From: JAZKHT01 sp040385245
GTDB lineage: Bacteria; Pseudomonadota; Alphaproteobacteria; Rhodobacterales; Rhodobacteraceae
Assembly (NCBI GenBank): GCA_040385245.1
Contig: JAZKHT010000007.1
Span: 124,001 to 188,000, forward strand
Direction: 5' to 3'
DNA: 64,000 nucleotides
In this document: piece by piece, positions 33,109-41,460 of the stretch
How positions within the stretch are numbered: the stretch's first letter is position 1
How the letters are laid out: each line of letters starts with the position of its first letter
Position numbers and translations under genes: made by a program
Notes under the pieces: model-generated
Seen by the model: the letters and a program-made list of their open reading frames with translations, nothing else
The model's database searches: none
Told to the model about the DNA's origin: nothing

Positions 33109-34851
33109 ATGTCCGATCAACCCGCCTATCAGGTTCTGGCCCGCAAATACCGACCCCAGACCTTTGCCGATCTGATTGGGCAAGAGGCGATGGTCCGCAC
33201 CCTGAAAAACGCCTTTGCGGCGGACCGGATCGCCCATGCCTTTGTGATGACCGGCGTGCGGGGGGTGGGCAAGACCACCACCGCCCGGATCATCGCCAAG
33301 GGGCTAAACTGCGTCGGCCCGGATGGCAACGGCGGTCCCACCACCGAACCCTGCGGCCTGTGCGAACCCTGCCGCGCAATTGCCGAAGGTCGTCACGTCG
33401 ATGTGATGGAAATGGACGCCGCCAGCCGCACCGGCGTCGGCGATATCCGCGAGATCATCGACAGCGTCCACTACCGGGCCGCATCGGCGCGCTACAAGAT
33501 CTATATCATCGACGAAGTGCACATGCTGTCGAACAACGCCTTCAACGCGTTGCTGAAAACGCTTGAGGAACCGCCCGCGCATGTGAAATTCATCTTTGCC
33601 ACGACCGAGATTCGCAAGGTGCCCGTCACCGTCCTGTCGCGCTGCCAGCGGTTCGACCTGAAGCGGATCGAGCCCGAGGTGATGATGGCCCACCTGTCGC
33701 GGATTGCGGCGCTCGAAGGCGCATCCCTTGCCCCCGATGCGCTGGCCCTGATCACCCGGGCGGCCGAAGGATCGGTCCGCGACGCCATGAGCCTGATGGA
33801 TCAGGCCATTGCCCACGGGGCGGGCGAAACATCCGCTGCGCAGGTGCGGGCGATGCTGGGTCTGGCGGACCGGGGCCGGGTGCTTGACCTGTTCGATCTG
33901 GTGGTGCGCGGCGATGCGGCAGGGGCCTTGTCGGAACTGGCCGGGCAATATGCCGACGGGGCCGATCCGATGGCCGTGCTGCGCGATCTGGCGGAAATCA
34001 CCCACTGGATTTCGATGATCAAGATCACGCCGCAATCGGCGGATGATCCGACAACCCCGCCCGACGAACGCACGCGCGGTCTGGACATGGCCGCGCGCCT
34101 GCCGATCCGGGTGATGTCGCGGATGTGGCAAATGCTGCTCAAGGCGCTGGAAGAGGTGGCACTTGCCCCCAACGCCATGATGGCCGCCGAAATGGCGGTT
34201 ATCCGGCTGACCCATGTCGCAGACCTGCCCGATCCCGAAACCCTGCTGCGCAAACTGCAATCCGAAGGCCCGCGCGCGCCGATACCCGGCGGTGCGCCCG
34301 CGGGGGGGGGCACCACGATGCATGCGCCGATGATGCGGATGGCACCGTCCGCACCCGCCCGTGGCCCGATGATGTCAGGCGCACAACCCGCCGTTGCGCT
34401 GGCCGACGGGGGGTTGCAGCTTTATCCCAGCTTTGACCACGTCATTGATCTGATCCGCGAAAAGCGCGACATGAAGCTGCTGGTCGAGGTGGAAACCAAC
34501 TTGCGTCTGGCCCGCTATTCGCCGGGGCGCATTGAATTTCAACCAACCGCACAGGCGGCGGGCGACCTTGCCTCGCGTCTGGGGCAGCGGTTGCAGGGCT
34601 GGACCGGCGCTCGCTGGGCGGTCTCGGTGGTCAACGAAGGCGGGGCCGCGACGGTGGCCGAAACCCGCGATCAGGACCGCCTGACCGCCGAGTCAGAGGC
34701 GATGGAAAACCCGCTGGTGCAGGCCGTTCTGGCCGCCTTTCCGGGGGCAAAGATCACCGAAATCCGCACGCCCGAGGCGATGGCCGCCACCGCGGCCGCC
34801 GAAGCGCTGCCCGAGGTGGAAGACGAATGGGACCCGTTCGAAGACAACTGA
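33109..34851 (+). CDS. dnaX: DNA polymerase III subunit tau (and possibly gamma)
   Basis: A 580-residue clamp-loader subunit. The AAA+ domain has G-V-R-G-V-G-K-T (49-56), zinc cysteines C68, C82, C85 and C88, D-E-V-H Walker B, and the S-R-C sensor region (L-S-R-C-Q-R-F). The C-terminal third (after about residue 400) would bind the polymerase core. A run of nine Gs lies in codons 398-401, just past the clamp-loader part; slippage there would give products of 442 (-1) or 407 (+1) residues, near the 431 of E. coli gamma. It starts the dnaX-ybaB-recR operon; SD AAGGAAG. Confidence 0.95.
   Translation: MSDQPAYQVLARKYRPQTFADLIGQEAMVRTLKNAFAADRIAHAFVMTGVRGVGKTTTARIIAKGLNCVGPDGNGGPTTEPCGLCEPCRAIAEGRHVDVMEMDAASRTGVGDIREIIDSVHYRAASARYKIYIIDEVHMLSNNAFNALLKTLEEPPAHVKFIFATTEIRKVPVTVLSRCQRFDLKRIEPEVMMAHLSRIAALEGASLAPDALALITRAAEGSVRDAMSLMDQAIAHGAGETSAAQVRAMLGLADRGRVLDLFDLVVRGDAAGALSELAGQYADGADPMAVLRDLAEITHWISMIKITPQSADDPTTPPDERTRGLDMAARLPIRVMSRMWQMLLKALEEVALAPNAMMAAEMAVIRLTHVADLPDPETLLRKLQSEGPRAPIPGGAPAGGGTTMHAPMMRMAPSAPARGPMMSGAQPAVALADGGLQLYPSFDHVIDLIREKRDMKLLVEVETNLRLARYSPGRIEFQPTAQAAGDLASRLGQRLQGWTGARWAVSVVNEGGAATVAETRDQDRLTAESEAMENPLVQAVLAAFPGAKITEIRTPEAMAATAAAEALPEVEDEWDPFEDN
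34302..34310 (+). other. G9 homopolymer in dnaX, possible slippage site
   Basis: Nine consecutive Gs at codons 398-401 of dnaX. In the -1 frame translation ends with TGA at 34434-34436; in the +1 frame at 34331-34333. Both would cut the protein soon after the clamp-loader domains. Confidence 0.55.
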
Positions 34852-34864
34852 AAAGGACGACACG

Positions 34865-35209
34865 ATGCTGAAAGGTTTGGGCGGGCTTGGCGACATGGCC
34901 AAGATGATGAAGGCCGCGCAGGACATGCAGGCCAAGATGGCCGAATTGCAGGACGATCTGGCCCGCATCGTAGTGATCGGGGAATCCGGCGGCGGTCTGG
35001 TCAAGGCACGCTGCACCGCCAAGGGCGATCTGACCGGGCTGGACATTGATCCGTCGATCCTTGTCGCATCGGAAAAAGAGGTGACCGAGGATCTGATCCT
35101 TGCCGCCATCAAAGAGGCGCAGGCCAAGGCCGCGGCGCGCAACCAGCAGGAACTGGGCAAGCTGACCGCCAGCCTTGGCCTGCCTGCCGACATGAAGCTG
35201 CCCTTCTGA
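34865..35209 (+). CDS. YbaB/EbfC nucleoid-associated protein
   Basis: A 114-residue DNA-binding protein of the YbaB/EbfC family. It has the N-terminal amphipathic helix with A-K-M-M-K-A-A-Q-D-M-Q-A-K-M, then V-I-G-E-S-G-G-G-L-V-K and a C-terminal helix. Dimers bind DNA like tweezers. The dnaX-ybaB-recR order is widely conserved. It starts 14 bases after dnaX and is 2 bases from recR. Confidence 0.93.
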   Translation: MLKGLGGLGDMAKMMKAAQDMQAKMAELQDDLARIVVIGESGGGLVKARCTAKGDLTGLDIDPSILVASEKEVTEDLILAAIKEAQAKAAARNQQELGKLTASLGLPADMKLPF

Positions 35210-35210
35210 C

Positions 35211-35810
35211 ATGACCGACACCCCGCGCGAGATCGAGGCGCTGATCGACCTGATGGCGCGGCTGCCCGGCCTTGGGCCAAGGTCCGCGCGGCGGGCGGTG
35301 TTGGTCTTGCTGAAAAAACGCGGCGCGCTGATGGCCCCCTTGGCGCAGGCGATGGCGCAGGTGGCGATATCGGCGCGCGATTGCCAGACTTGCGGCAACA
35401 TCGGCACCAGCGAAACCTGCGCGATCTGCGCCGATGACCGCCGCGCCACGGGCGAATTGTGCGTGGTCGAAGATGTGGCCGACCTGTGGGCGATGGAACG
35501 CGGCGGCGCGTTCAAGGGCCGCTATCACGTTCTGGGGGGCACGTTGTCGGCGCTCGATGCCGTCGGTCCCGACGAATTGCGCATCCCCCGCCTTGTGGCG
35601 CGCGTGGGCGACGAGGGCGTCCGAGAGGTGATCCTGGCCCTGAACGCCACCGTCGACGGCCAAACCACCGCCCATTACATCGCCGACACCCTGGCCCAGA
35701 CCGGCGTGCAGATCACATCGCTGGCCCAAGGCGTGCCGATCGGCGGAGAGTTGGACTATCTGGACGACGGCACAATCGGCGCGGCGCTTAGGGCGAGAAA
35801 GCGGTTTTAG
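35211..35810 (+). CDS. recR: Recombination mediator protein RecR
   Basis: A 199-residue RecR, which loads RecA on gapped DNA with RecF and RecO. The helix-hairpin-helix is in L-P-G-L-G-P-R-S-A-R-R, the zinc finger is C-Q-T-C-G then C-A-I-C, and the Toprim domain begins L-C-V-V-E-D-V-A-D. Length is normal. It is the last gene of the core operon; immediately beyond it base composition changes and the OLD-type gene lies on the opposite strand. Confidence 0.95.
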   Translation: MTDTPREIEALIDLMARLPGLGPRSARRAVLVLLKKRGALMAPLAQAMAQVAISARDCQTCGNIGTSETCAICADDRRATGELCVVEDVADLWAMERGGAFKGRYHVLGGTLSALDAVGPDELRIPRLVARVGDEGVREVILALNATVDGQTTAHYIADTLAQTGVQITSLAQGVPIGGELDYLDDGTIGAALRARKRF

Positions 35811-35894
35811 GGGGGTCCACAACAATTCCTCGAACCATCATCCACAGCGGACCTAGCTTAACATAGCTTGAAGTCGCCATCCTACGTGTCGCTG

Positions 35895-37577
35895 CTAAGT
35901 AAAAGACTTGTTGATTTTTACGAAAAGATTCTTGAACGCCGTTAGTTCTTTCTCTGAAAATTTCATCTTCTTAAACTCTTTGAGAAGTTCTTTCTTTAAC
36001 TCTTGCTTTGCACTAATCTTTGTTTTTCCATCTTGAGAAGTTAGTGCAGATACCAGATCATACCGGCTTGCATAAACTGTTTGCTTGACCTTAGCTGGAA
36101 GCAACCCCTCAATATTAGCACAACCCGGTGATTTCTCACCTACCGCACAGAAGTCTTGGTTTAAAACCAAACCAATTCTTTCGAGCGCAGGCTTCACCTC
36201 ACCTTCACAGTCAAGATCATAAGTTACGAAGACTTTTGAAAATTTTCTTACCATGAATTTTAGAATGGATGTATTTTTCAAAGCGCCAGTTCCGTCATAT
36301 GGAACAATTTCGACGCTTGGCGGCAAAGAGTAAATATCCGGATATTCCATTTCAATATGCTGGAAGTATTCAAGGTCCGTCACCCCCTCTACAAATACTA
36401 CCTGAGCAGATTTTGCATGAAAGACTTTCTCCCACGGAGAGAACTCGCTTGGTACTACTCCCAGATTTTCTGCGAACGGGAGCATCCAGTTTTCCCCAAC
36501 CGTCTCCTTTATTGATGTTTCTTTCAATCTTCTTGAGACGATGCGTCGATCAAGTAGAATATTTGCTGATGATTCGGTTTGATTAAGCATGTACGGACTG
36601 TGAGTCGTTGCAATAATCTGAATTCGAAGTTCATTAGCAAGTCCATTTAATACCTGCCCGAATTCAGCTTGCGCTGACGGATGTAAAAAACTTTCAGGTT
36701 CTTCAACCAGAAAAACTGGCGTCGAACGGTTTTCAGGCGAAACTGTTTCCCTTATCCTTACAGCTTCCATCACTGCCATCAGAACCCGTGTTCTATTCTG
36801 CGTTCCTGCGCCCCAATCGTTTAGAGGGACCTCAACGCTACTGTCATTTAGCTTTATTTCCAAAGGGAAACTCGATGAGCGGCCTCTTTCCAAGGTGCTT
36901 AGTTCAACGTGATACCTGTCTGCCAGCTTTCCAAGAAGACGATCCAAGTCTTCTTTATGCTGCTTCGCGGCTCGTTTGACGCGAGTCTGCAGCGTCTTTT
37001 CCGCATCTGCTATTTTTCTTCTGTCTATGGTTGAAAAATGAGCCTCGAGAACCTCAGTGTAAGAATTTCTTTGATAATACAATCTTCTTGATGGTTGCGT
37101 AGAATTATATACGAACAAATTTGCAGCAGATCTCAGCTTCTTGAGAATTTCTGTTGCGCCTTGGCCTTCAACTTCGCCACCGTCGACCTGGCATGTGAAT
37201 ACAGAAGTTCCGTCTTGGTCGATTCGTTCGCAAAGAACAACTTGAGCGGTTTGAGCGAGGGGTTTTTTCGGTGAATATGTATCTACAACAAAGAACACTT
37301 CTGAGTCATCGACCCGATGTAGTTGAACTTGAACCCAGACCTCCATGTGGTCTGCCTTCGACCATTGGGTAAAATCTTTTGAGAATGAAATTCTATTCTG
37401 TCGAGGATCAAAGTACCCTTCATCATCACGCTCATCAAAAAAATGCCGAAGCAACCTCACTATTGCAGTTTTTCCAGAGTTGTTTTTTCCAGAAATGGCG
37501 CAATAGTTCGGACAAAGCTTAAGTTCGAAATTTTCAAGAGTACGGTAATTCTTCGATCCGACAGCTTCCAGTTTCAT
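35895..37577 (-). CDS. OLD-family ATPase/Toprim nuclease, horizontally acquired
   Basis: A 560-residue protein with an ABC-type ATPase domain fused to a Toprim nuclease domain. Walker A is G-K-N-N-S-G-K-T (30-37), the signature-like G-A-G-T-Q is at 256-260, Walker B F-L-V-E-E-P-E (289-295), and H326 is in T-T-H-S. The Toprim part has E397-G-V-T-D401 and D454-x-D456. OLD nucleases act in phage exclusion and defence (P2 Old, GajA). No GajB-type helicase or other partner is adjacent. The gene is A+T-rich compared with both neighbours (22 G+C in 36001-36060 against 44 in 35221-35280), which points to transfer. Confidence 0.85.
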   Translation of the reverse strand: MKLEAVGSKNYRTLENFELKLCPNYCAISGKNNSGKTAIVRLLRHFFDERDDEGYFDPRQNRISFSKDFTQWSKADHMEVWVQVQLHRVDDSEVFFVVDTYSPKKPLAQTAQVVLCERIDQDGTSVFTCQVDGGEVEGQGATEILKKLRSAANLFVYNSTQPSRRLYYQRNSYTEVLEAHFSTIDRRKIADAEKTLQTRVKRAAKQHKEDLDRLLGKLADRYHVELSTLERGRSSSFPLEIKLNDSSVEVPLNDWGAGTQNRTRVLMAVMEAVRIRETVSPENRSTPVFLVEEPESFLHPSAQAEFGQVLNGLANELRIQIIATTHSPYMLNQTESSANILLDRRIVSRRLKETSIKETVGENWMLPFAENLGVVPSEFSPWEKVFHAKSAQVVFVEGVTDLEYFQHIEMEYPDIYSLPPSVEIVPYDGTGALKNTSILKFMVRKFSKVFVTYDLDCEGEVKPALERIGLVLNQDFCAVGEKSPGCANIEGLLPAKVKQTVYASRYDLVSALTSQDGKTKISAKQELKKELLKEFKKMKFSEKELTAFKNLFVKINKSFT

Positions 37578-37637
37578 TGATGCTCCAACTCGTTACAATC
37601 GAACCACGTCTGCTCGACGTTTCACTCACACAGAAAT

Positions 37638-37666
37638 AATATAATTTTTTAATCCAAACAACACAA
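37638..37666 (-). promoter_or_regulatory. Putative promoter of the OLD-family gene
   Basis: On the minus strand TTGTGT (37661-37666) is followed by a 17-base A+T-rich spacer and TATATT (37638-37643), about 60 bases before the ATG. The -10 is good, the -35 weak. Confidence 0.5.
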
Positions 37667-37703
37667 GTCTTCCATTGTGGCGAACAACTTAAAGGGGATC
37701 AAA

Positions 37704-37717
37704 GGCCTACGTAGGCC
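37704..37717. repeat. Perfect 14-bp palindrome upstream of the OLD-family gene
   Basis: GGCCTAC (37704-37710) joins its exact reverse complement GTAGGCC (37711-37717) with no spacer, 38 bases upstream of the putative -35 and near the right edge of the A+T-rich insert. It could be an operator or a remnant of an insertion site. Confidence 0.5.
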
Positions 37718-37768
37718 ACATTCTCAACTCTTCAATACCCTTTGTATTCGAGACCGTGTCTCGATTAG

Positions 37769-37793
37769 CCCCCCGCAAACCAGATGCGGGGGG
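37769..37793 (-). terminator. 9-bp GC hairpin after clpB
   Basis: CCCCCCGCA (37769-37777) pairs with TGCGGGGGG (37785-37793) around a 7-base loop, 25 bases past the clpB stop. The CCCCCCGCA arm is repeated at 37798-37806, so an alternative pairing exists. No T run follows. Confidence 0.6.
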
Positions 37794-37817
37794 ATCACCC
37801 CCCGCACCCGTCCGCCG

Positions 37818-40430
37818 TCAGTGCACCACGGCCTGTGCGGGGCGTTCCCTGCGGCTGGCGCTGATGCGGTCGCCGATGATCAGGCCTTCCGGCCCGGCGG
37901 TGACGTGGATCGTGACACCGTCCAGCACGTCGCCCGACAGGATCATCTCGGCCAGCGGGTCTTGCAGGTGGCGTTGGATCACCCGCTTCAGCGGCCGCGC
38001 GCCAAAGACCGGATCATAGCCTTCGTCGGCAAGCCAGGCCTTTGCATCCTTGTCCAGATCCAGCACGATCTTGCGCGCCGCAAGCCGCGCCTCAAGCCGG
38101 CGCATCTGGATTTCCACGATCCCGGCCATGTCGCCGCGACCCAGACGGTCAAAAATGATCGTCTCGTCCAGACGGTTCAGGAACTCGGGGCGGAAGTGTC
38201 CGCGCACCGCATCCATCACCTCGCGCTTGGCATCCGACGCATCGGCCCCATCGGGCAGTTGCGACAGGGCATAGGCACCAAGGTTGCTGGTCAGCACGAT
38301 CAGCGTCTGCTTGAAGTCCACCGTGCGCCCGTGCCCGTCGGTCAAGATGCCATCGTCCAGCACCTGCAACAGCACGTTGAACACGTCGGGGTGGGCCTTT
38401 TCCACCTCGTCAAACAGCACGACCTGATAGGGGCGCCGCCGCACCGCCTCGGTCAGCACTCCACCTTCGTCATAGCCGACATAGCCGGGGGGCGCGCCGA
38501 TCAGACGGGCCACGGCATGTTTCTCCATGAATTCCGACATGTCGATCCGCACCATGGCGTTGTCATCGTCAAACAGGTACTCCGCCACCGCCTTGGTCAG
38601 TTCGGTCTTGCCGACGCCGGTCGGACCCAGAAACAGGAAACTGCCCAAGGGACGGTTTTCGTCGTTCAACCCGGCCCGCGCGCGGCGCACGGCATTGGCC
38701 ACGGCGGTGACCGCCTGCCGCTGACCGATGACGCGCTTGCCCAGTTCTTCTTCCATCCGCAGCAGCTTTTCGCGCTCTCCCTCCAGCATCTTGGTGGTGG
38801 GGATGCCGGTCCAGCGTTCGACGACCTCGGCGATCTGCTCGGGGCGGACCGCTTCGGACACCAGCGCATCGCCTTCGCGCGATTCCGCCTCGGCCAGCTT
38901 TTTCTCAAGCCCCGGGATGATGCCGTAGGACAGTTCCCCGGCGCGGCCAAGGTTGCCTTCGCGCTTGGCGTGGTCCAGTTCGGCCCGGGCCTTGTCCAAT
39001 TGCTCTTTCAGGTCGCGCGCGACTTCCAGCTTGTCACGTTCGGCCTGCCATTGCGCCGTCATTTCAGAGCTGCGTTCCTGCAAGCTGCCCAGTTCGCCAA
39101 TCAGCTTTTCCAGACGGTCGCGGCTGGCAGCGTCGTCCTCTTTCTTCAACGCCTCGGCCTCGATCTGCAACTGCAGGATCTGGCGGTCCAGCGCGTCCAG
39201 TTCTTCGGGCTTGCTGTCCACTTCCATCCGCAGACGGCTGGCGGCCTCGTCAATCAGGTCGATCGCCTTGTCGGGCAGGAACCGGTCGGTGATATAGCGG
39301 TGCGACAGCGTTGCCGCCGCCACAAGCGCACTGTCGGAAATCCGCACGCCGTGGTGCAGTTCGTACTTTTCCTTGATGCCCCGCAGGATGCTGATCGTAT
39401 CCTCGACCGTCGGTTCGTTCACCATCACCGGCTGGAAGCGGCGGGCAAGGGCCGCGTCCTTTTCCACGTATTTGCGGTATTCATCCAAGGTGGTCGCACC
39501 CACGCAGTGCAATTCACCCCGCGCCAAGGCGGGCTTGATCAGGTTGGCCGCATCCATCGCACCTTCGGATTTACCGGCACCGACAAGGGTGTGCATCTCG
39601 TCGATGAACAGGATGATTTCGCCTTGTGCGCTTGTCACCTCGTTCAACACGGCCTTCAGGCGTTCTTCAAACTCGCCGCGATATTTTGCCCCGGCGATCA
39701 GCGACCCCATGTCCAGCGCCATCAGCTTTTTGTTGCGCAGGGATTCAGGCACATCGCCGTCAACGATCCGCAGGGCAAGGCCCTCGGCAATCGCGGTCTT
39801 GCCGACGCCCGGTTCGCCGATCAGCACCGGGTTGTTCTTGGTGCGGCGTGACAGCACCTGCATCGTGCGGCGAATTTCATCGTCGCGGCCGATGATCGGG
39901 TCGATCTTGCCCTCGGCTGCCGCCTCGGTCAGGTCGCGCGCGTATTTCTTCAGCGCGTCATAGCCTTCTTCGGCGGATGCCGTGTCTGCGGTGCGCCCTT
40001 TGCGAATGTCGTTGATCGCGGAGTTCAGCTTTTGCGCCGTCACCGCCCCTGCATCCAGCGCTTCTTTTGCCTTGCTGGACACCAGCGCCATCGCCATCAG
40101 GATACGCTCTACCGGCACAAAGGAATCGCCCGCTTTCTTGGCGACCTTTTCCGCCTCGTCCAGCACCTTGACCAATGCGCTGTCGGTAAAGGGTTGTGCA
40201 TCCCCCGACACTTTCGGCAGCTTTGCCAATGCCAGCGCCAACGCCTCGGTCACGCGGGCAGGTTCACCACCTGCGCGCCGGATTAGGTTGGACGCCAGAC
40301 CCTGTTCATCATCCATGATCGCCTTCAGAAGATGCTCGGGTGCCAGCCGCTGATGGCTTTCCCGCATCGCGATGGTCTGGGCGGCCTGAAGAAAACCGCG
40401 CGACCGCTCCGTGAACTTTTCGAGGTTCAT
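37818..40430 (-). CDS. clpB: ATP-dependent chaperone ClpB
   Basis: An 870-residue Hsp100 disaggregase that, with DnaK, rescues aggregated proteins. It has an N-terminal Clp domain (about 1-145), a first AAA+ domain with G-E-P-G-V-G-K-T, a long coiled-coil M domain (about 405-525) that separates ClpB from ClpA/C, and a second AAA+ domain with G-P-T-G-V-G-K-T, ending in a D2 small domain. ATG 40430 has AAGGAG 9 bases upstream; GTG 40436 is too close. A sigma-32-like promoter lies upstream, so heat induction is likely. Confidence 0.96.
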   Translation of the reverse strand: MNLEKFTERSRGFLQAAQTIAMRESHQRLAPEHLLKAIMDDEQGLASNLIRRAGGEPARVTEALALALAKLPKVSGDAQPFTDSALVKVLDEAEKVAKKAGDSFVPVERILMAMALVSSKAKEALDAGAVTAQKLNSAINDIRKGRTADTASAEEGYDALKKYARDLTEAAAEGKIDPIIGRDDEIRRTMQVLSRRTKNNPVLIGEPGVGKTAIAEGLALRIVDGDVPESLRNKKLMALDMGSLIAGAKYRGEFEERLKAVLNEVTSAQGEIILFIDEMHTLVGAGKSEGAMDAANLIKPALARGELHCVGATTLDEYRKYVEKDAALARRFQPVMVNEPTVEDTISILRGIKEKYELHHGVRISDSALVAAATLSHRYITDRFLPDKAIDLIDEAASRLRMEVDSKPEELDALDRQILQLQIEAEALKKEDDAASRDRLEKLIGELGSLQERSSEMTAQWQAERDKLEVARDLKEQLDKARAELDHAKREGNLGRAGELSYGIIPGLEKKLAEAESREGDALVSEAVRPEQIAEVVERWTGIPTTKMLEGEREKLLRMEEELGKRVIGQRQAVTAVANAVRRARAGLNDENRPLGSFLFLGPTGVGKTELTKAVAEYLFDDDNAMVRIDMSEFMEKHAVARLIGAPPGYVGYDEGGVLTEAVRRRPYQVVLFDEVEKAHPDVFNVLLQVLDDGILTDGHGRTVDFKQTLIVLTSNLGAYALSQLPDGADASDAKREVMDAVRGHFRPEFLNRLDETIIFDRLGRGDMAGIVEIQMRRLEARLAARKIVLDLDKDAKAWLADEGYDPVFGARPLKRVIQRHLQDPLAEMILSGDVLDGVTIHVTAGPEGLIIGDRISASRRERPAQAVVH

Positions 40431-40503
40431 CGGCACATTCTCCTTTGTTTAGCACCGTCTGCAAACGCCCTGAAAAGGCGCGCCTGCTTCGGCCTTGACC
40501 CAA

Positions 40504-40532
40504 AGATGGGGAACGCTGCGGCGGGCCGCAAG
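40504..40532 (-). promoter_or_regulatory. Sigma-32 (RpoH)-like promoter of clpB
   Basis: On the minus strand CTTGCGG (40526-40532), a 14-base spacer, then CCCCATCT (40504-40511). The -10 matches the heat-shock consensus CCCCATNT fully and the -35 matches the CTTG core. It lies about 75 bases before the ATG. Confidence 0.72.
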
Positions 40533-40560
40533 ATTGCCACGCCCCCTGCGACGAAATTCC

Positions 40561-40628
40561 CCGCTTTCATCTTGGTAGAAATATCCGCAAGCGGAGTCGC
40601 GCCTGCGCAACAGGGGCACAATGCCCCC
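40561..40628 (-). repeat. 3'-end element copy D
   Basis: Minus-strand order: hairpin GGGGCA/TGCCCC (40613-40618 with 40622-40627), a small stem near 40585-40594, then GGATATTT (40579-40586) and an A/G-rich tail. It begins 12 bases after the stop of the beta-propeller gene, in its sense direction. Confidence 0.65.
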
Positions 40629-40638
40629 GGCCCTTTGG

Positions 40639-41460
40639 TCAGACCTGATACCGCACATAGGCAAAGGCGCTGCCGTCGGGGGACCAGCAGGGCACGTTGA
40701 TCGTCCCTTGCCCGCCGATAAACTCCACCAGCCGCCGCCGGTTGCCGCCGTCTGGGTCGCACAGGCACAGCGCCACCGGCAGGTCGCGCGGGTGGCCAGT
40801 CGTACCGGGCGGATAGGCCAGATACAAAAGATGCGCGCCGTCCGGCGACGGGTGGGGGAACCAGTTTACGTGGTCATCGGCAAACAGCTTGCGCTGCCCC
40901 GATCCGTCCACATCCATCACCCAGATCTGCGCGTGTCCGTCCCGGTCGCAGTTGTAATAGATATGCGTGCCGTCCGCCGAATAATCAGGCCCGTCGCAAT
41001 GCCCCTCGCCATGTGTCAGGCGTGTCTCAACGCCACCTTCAACGCCGATGGTGTAGACATCAATCGGGCCCGGACCGCGCGCCGCGACATAAGCAAGGCG
41101 CGTTCCATCCGGCGACCAGCCATGCCACCAGCTTGGCGCATGCGATGTCACAGGGCGCGGCACACCACCCCCTGCCGGGATCATGTAAATCTCTGACCCC
41201 CGCCCCGCATGATGGGACAGCACGATCCAGCGACCATCGGGCGATATGCCGTGATCGTTGTTGCAGCGGTTTGCAAAGCCGGTGTCCACCGGCAACAGGG
41301 CAGGCGCGTCCAGTGGCACGCGGTACAGATGGCCTTCGCCATTGACCAGCAGGCTGTCACCCGCAGGGTCCCAGTTCGGCGCCTCGATCCGCAGGTCGGT
41401 TTCAAGCTCCACGCGTGATTGCCCAGTGGCGATCGTCCATACTTCCAGAAAGGATTTCAT
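40639..41460 (-). CDS. PD40/TolB-like beta-propeller protein
   Basis: A 273-residue protein made of repeated PD40 (TolB-like) propeller blades: S-P-D-G-R-W-I-V, S-P-D-G-T-R-L-A-Y-V, S-A-D-G-T-H-I-Y-Y, S-P-D-G-A-H-L-L-Y-L and S-P-D-G-S-A-F-A-Y-V. It has no signal peptide and is not next to tol-pal genes, so it is not the TolB of the cell envelope. Similar cytoplasmic propellers occur in sugar-acid lyases and sugar catabolic operons. It overlaps the upstream gene by 4 bases in a four-gene operon with a ROK kinase. Function unknown. Confidence 0.75.
   Translation of the reverse strand: MKSFLEVWTIATGQSRVELETDLRIEAPNWDPAGDSLLVNGEGHLYRVPLDAPALLPVDTGFANRCNNDHGISPDGRWIVLSHHAGRGSEIYMIPAGGGVPRPVTSHAPSWWHGWSPDGTRLAYVAARGPGPIDVYTIGVEGGVETRLTHGEGHCDGPDYSADGTHIYYNCDRDGHAQIWVMDVDGSGQRKLFADDHVNWFPHPSPDGAHLLYLAYPPGTTGHPRDLPVALCLCDPDGGNRRRLVEFIGGQGTINVPCWSPDGSAFAYVRYQV

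Noticed and set aside
34125..34436. A separate gene in the -1 frame of dnaX
   Set aside because: It has no promoter or ribosome site; its only possible meaning is as the tail of a slippage product.
35811..37817. A Gabija system
   Set aside because: The OLD-type protein resembles GajA, but no UvrD-like GajB helicase is on either side; the neighbours are recR and clpB.
35811..37817. Flanking direct repeats or att sites of a mobile element around the OLD gene
   Set aside because: I compared both edges and found only very short matches; no integrase, transposase or tRNA is near.
37677..39851. A 724-codon plus-strand open frame opposite clpB
   Set aside because: Same reason: an antisense shadow with no ribosome site and no recognisable protein, while clpB is certain.
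40639..41460. TolB of the Tol-Pal system
   Set aside because: The protein has PD40 blades but no signal peptide and no tol or pal gene beside it, and it is too short for TolB.
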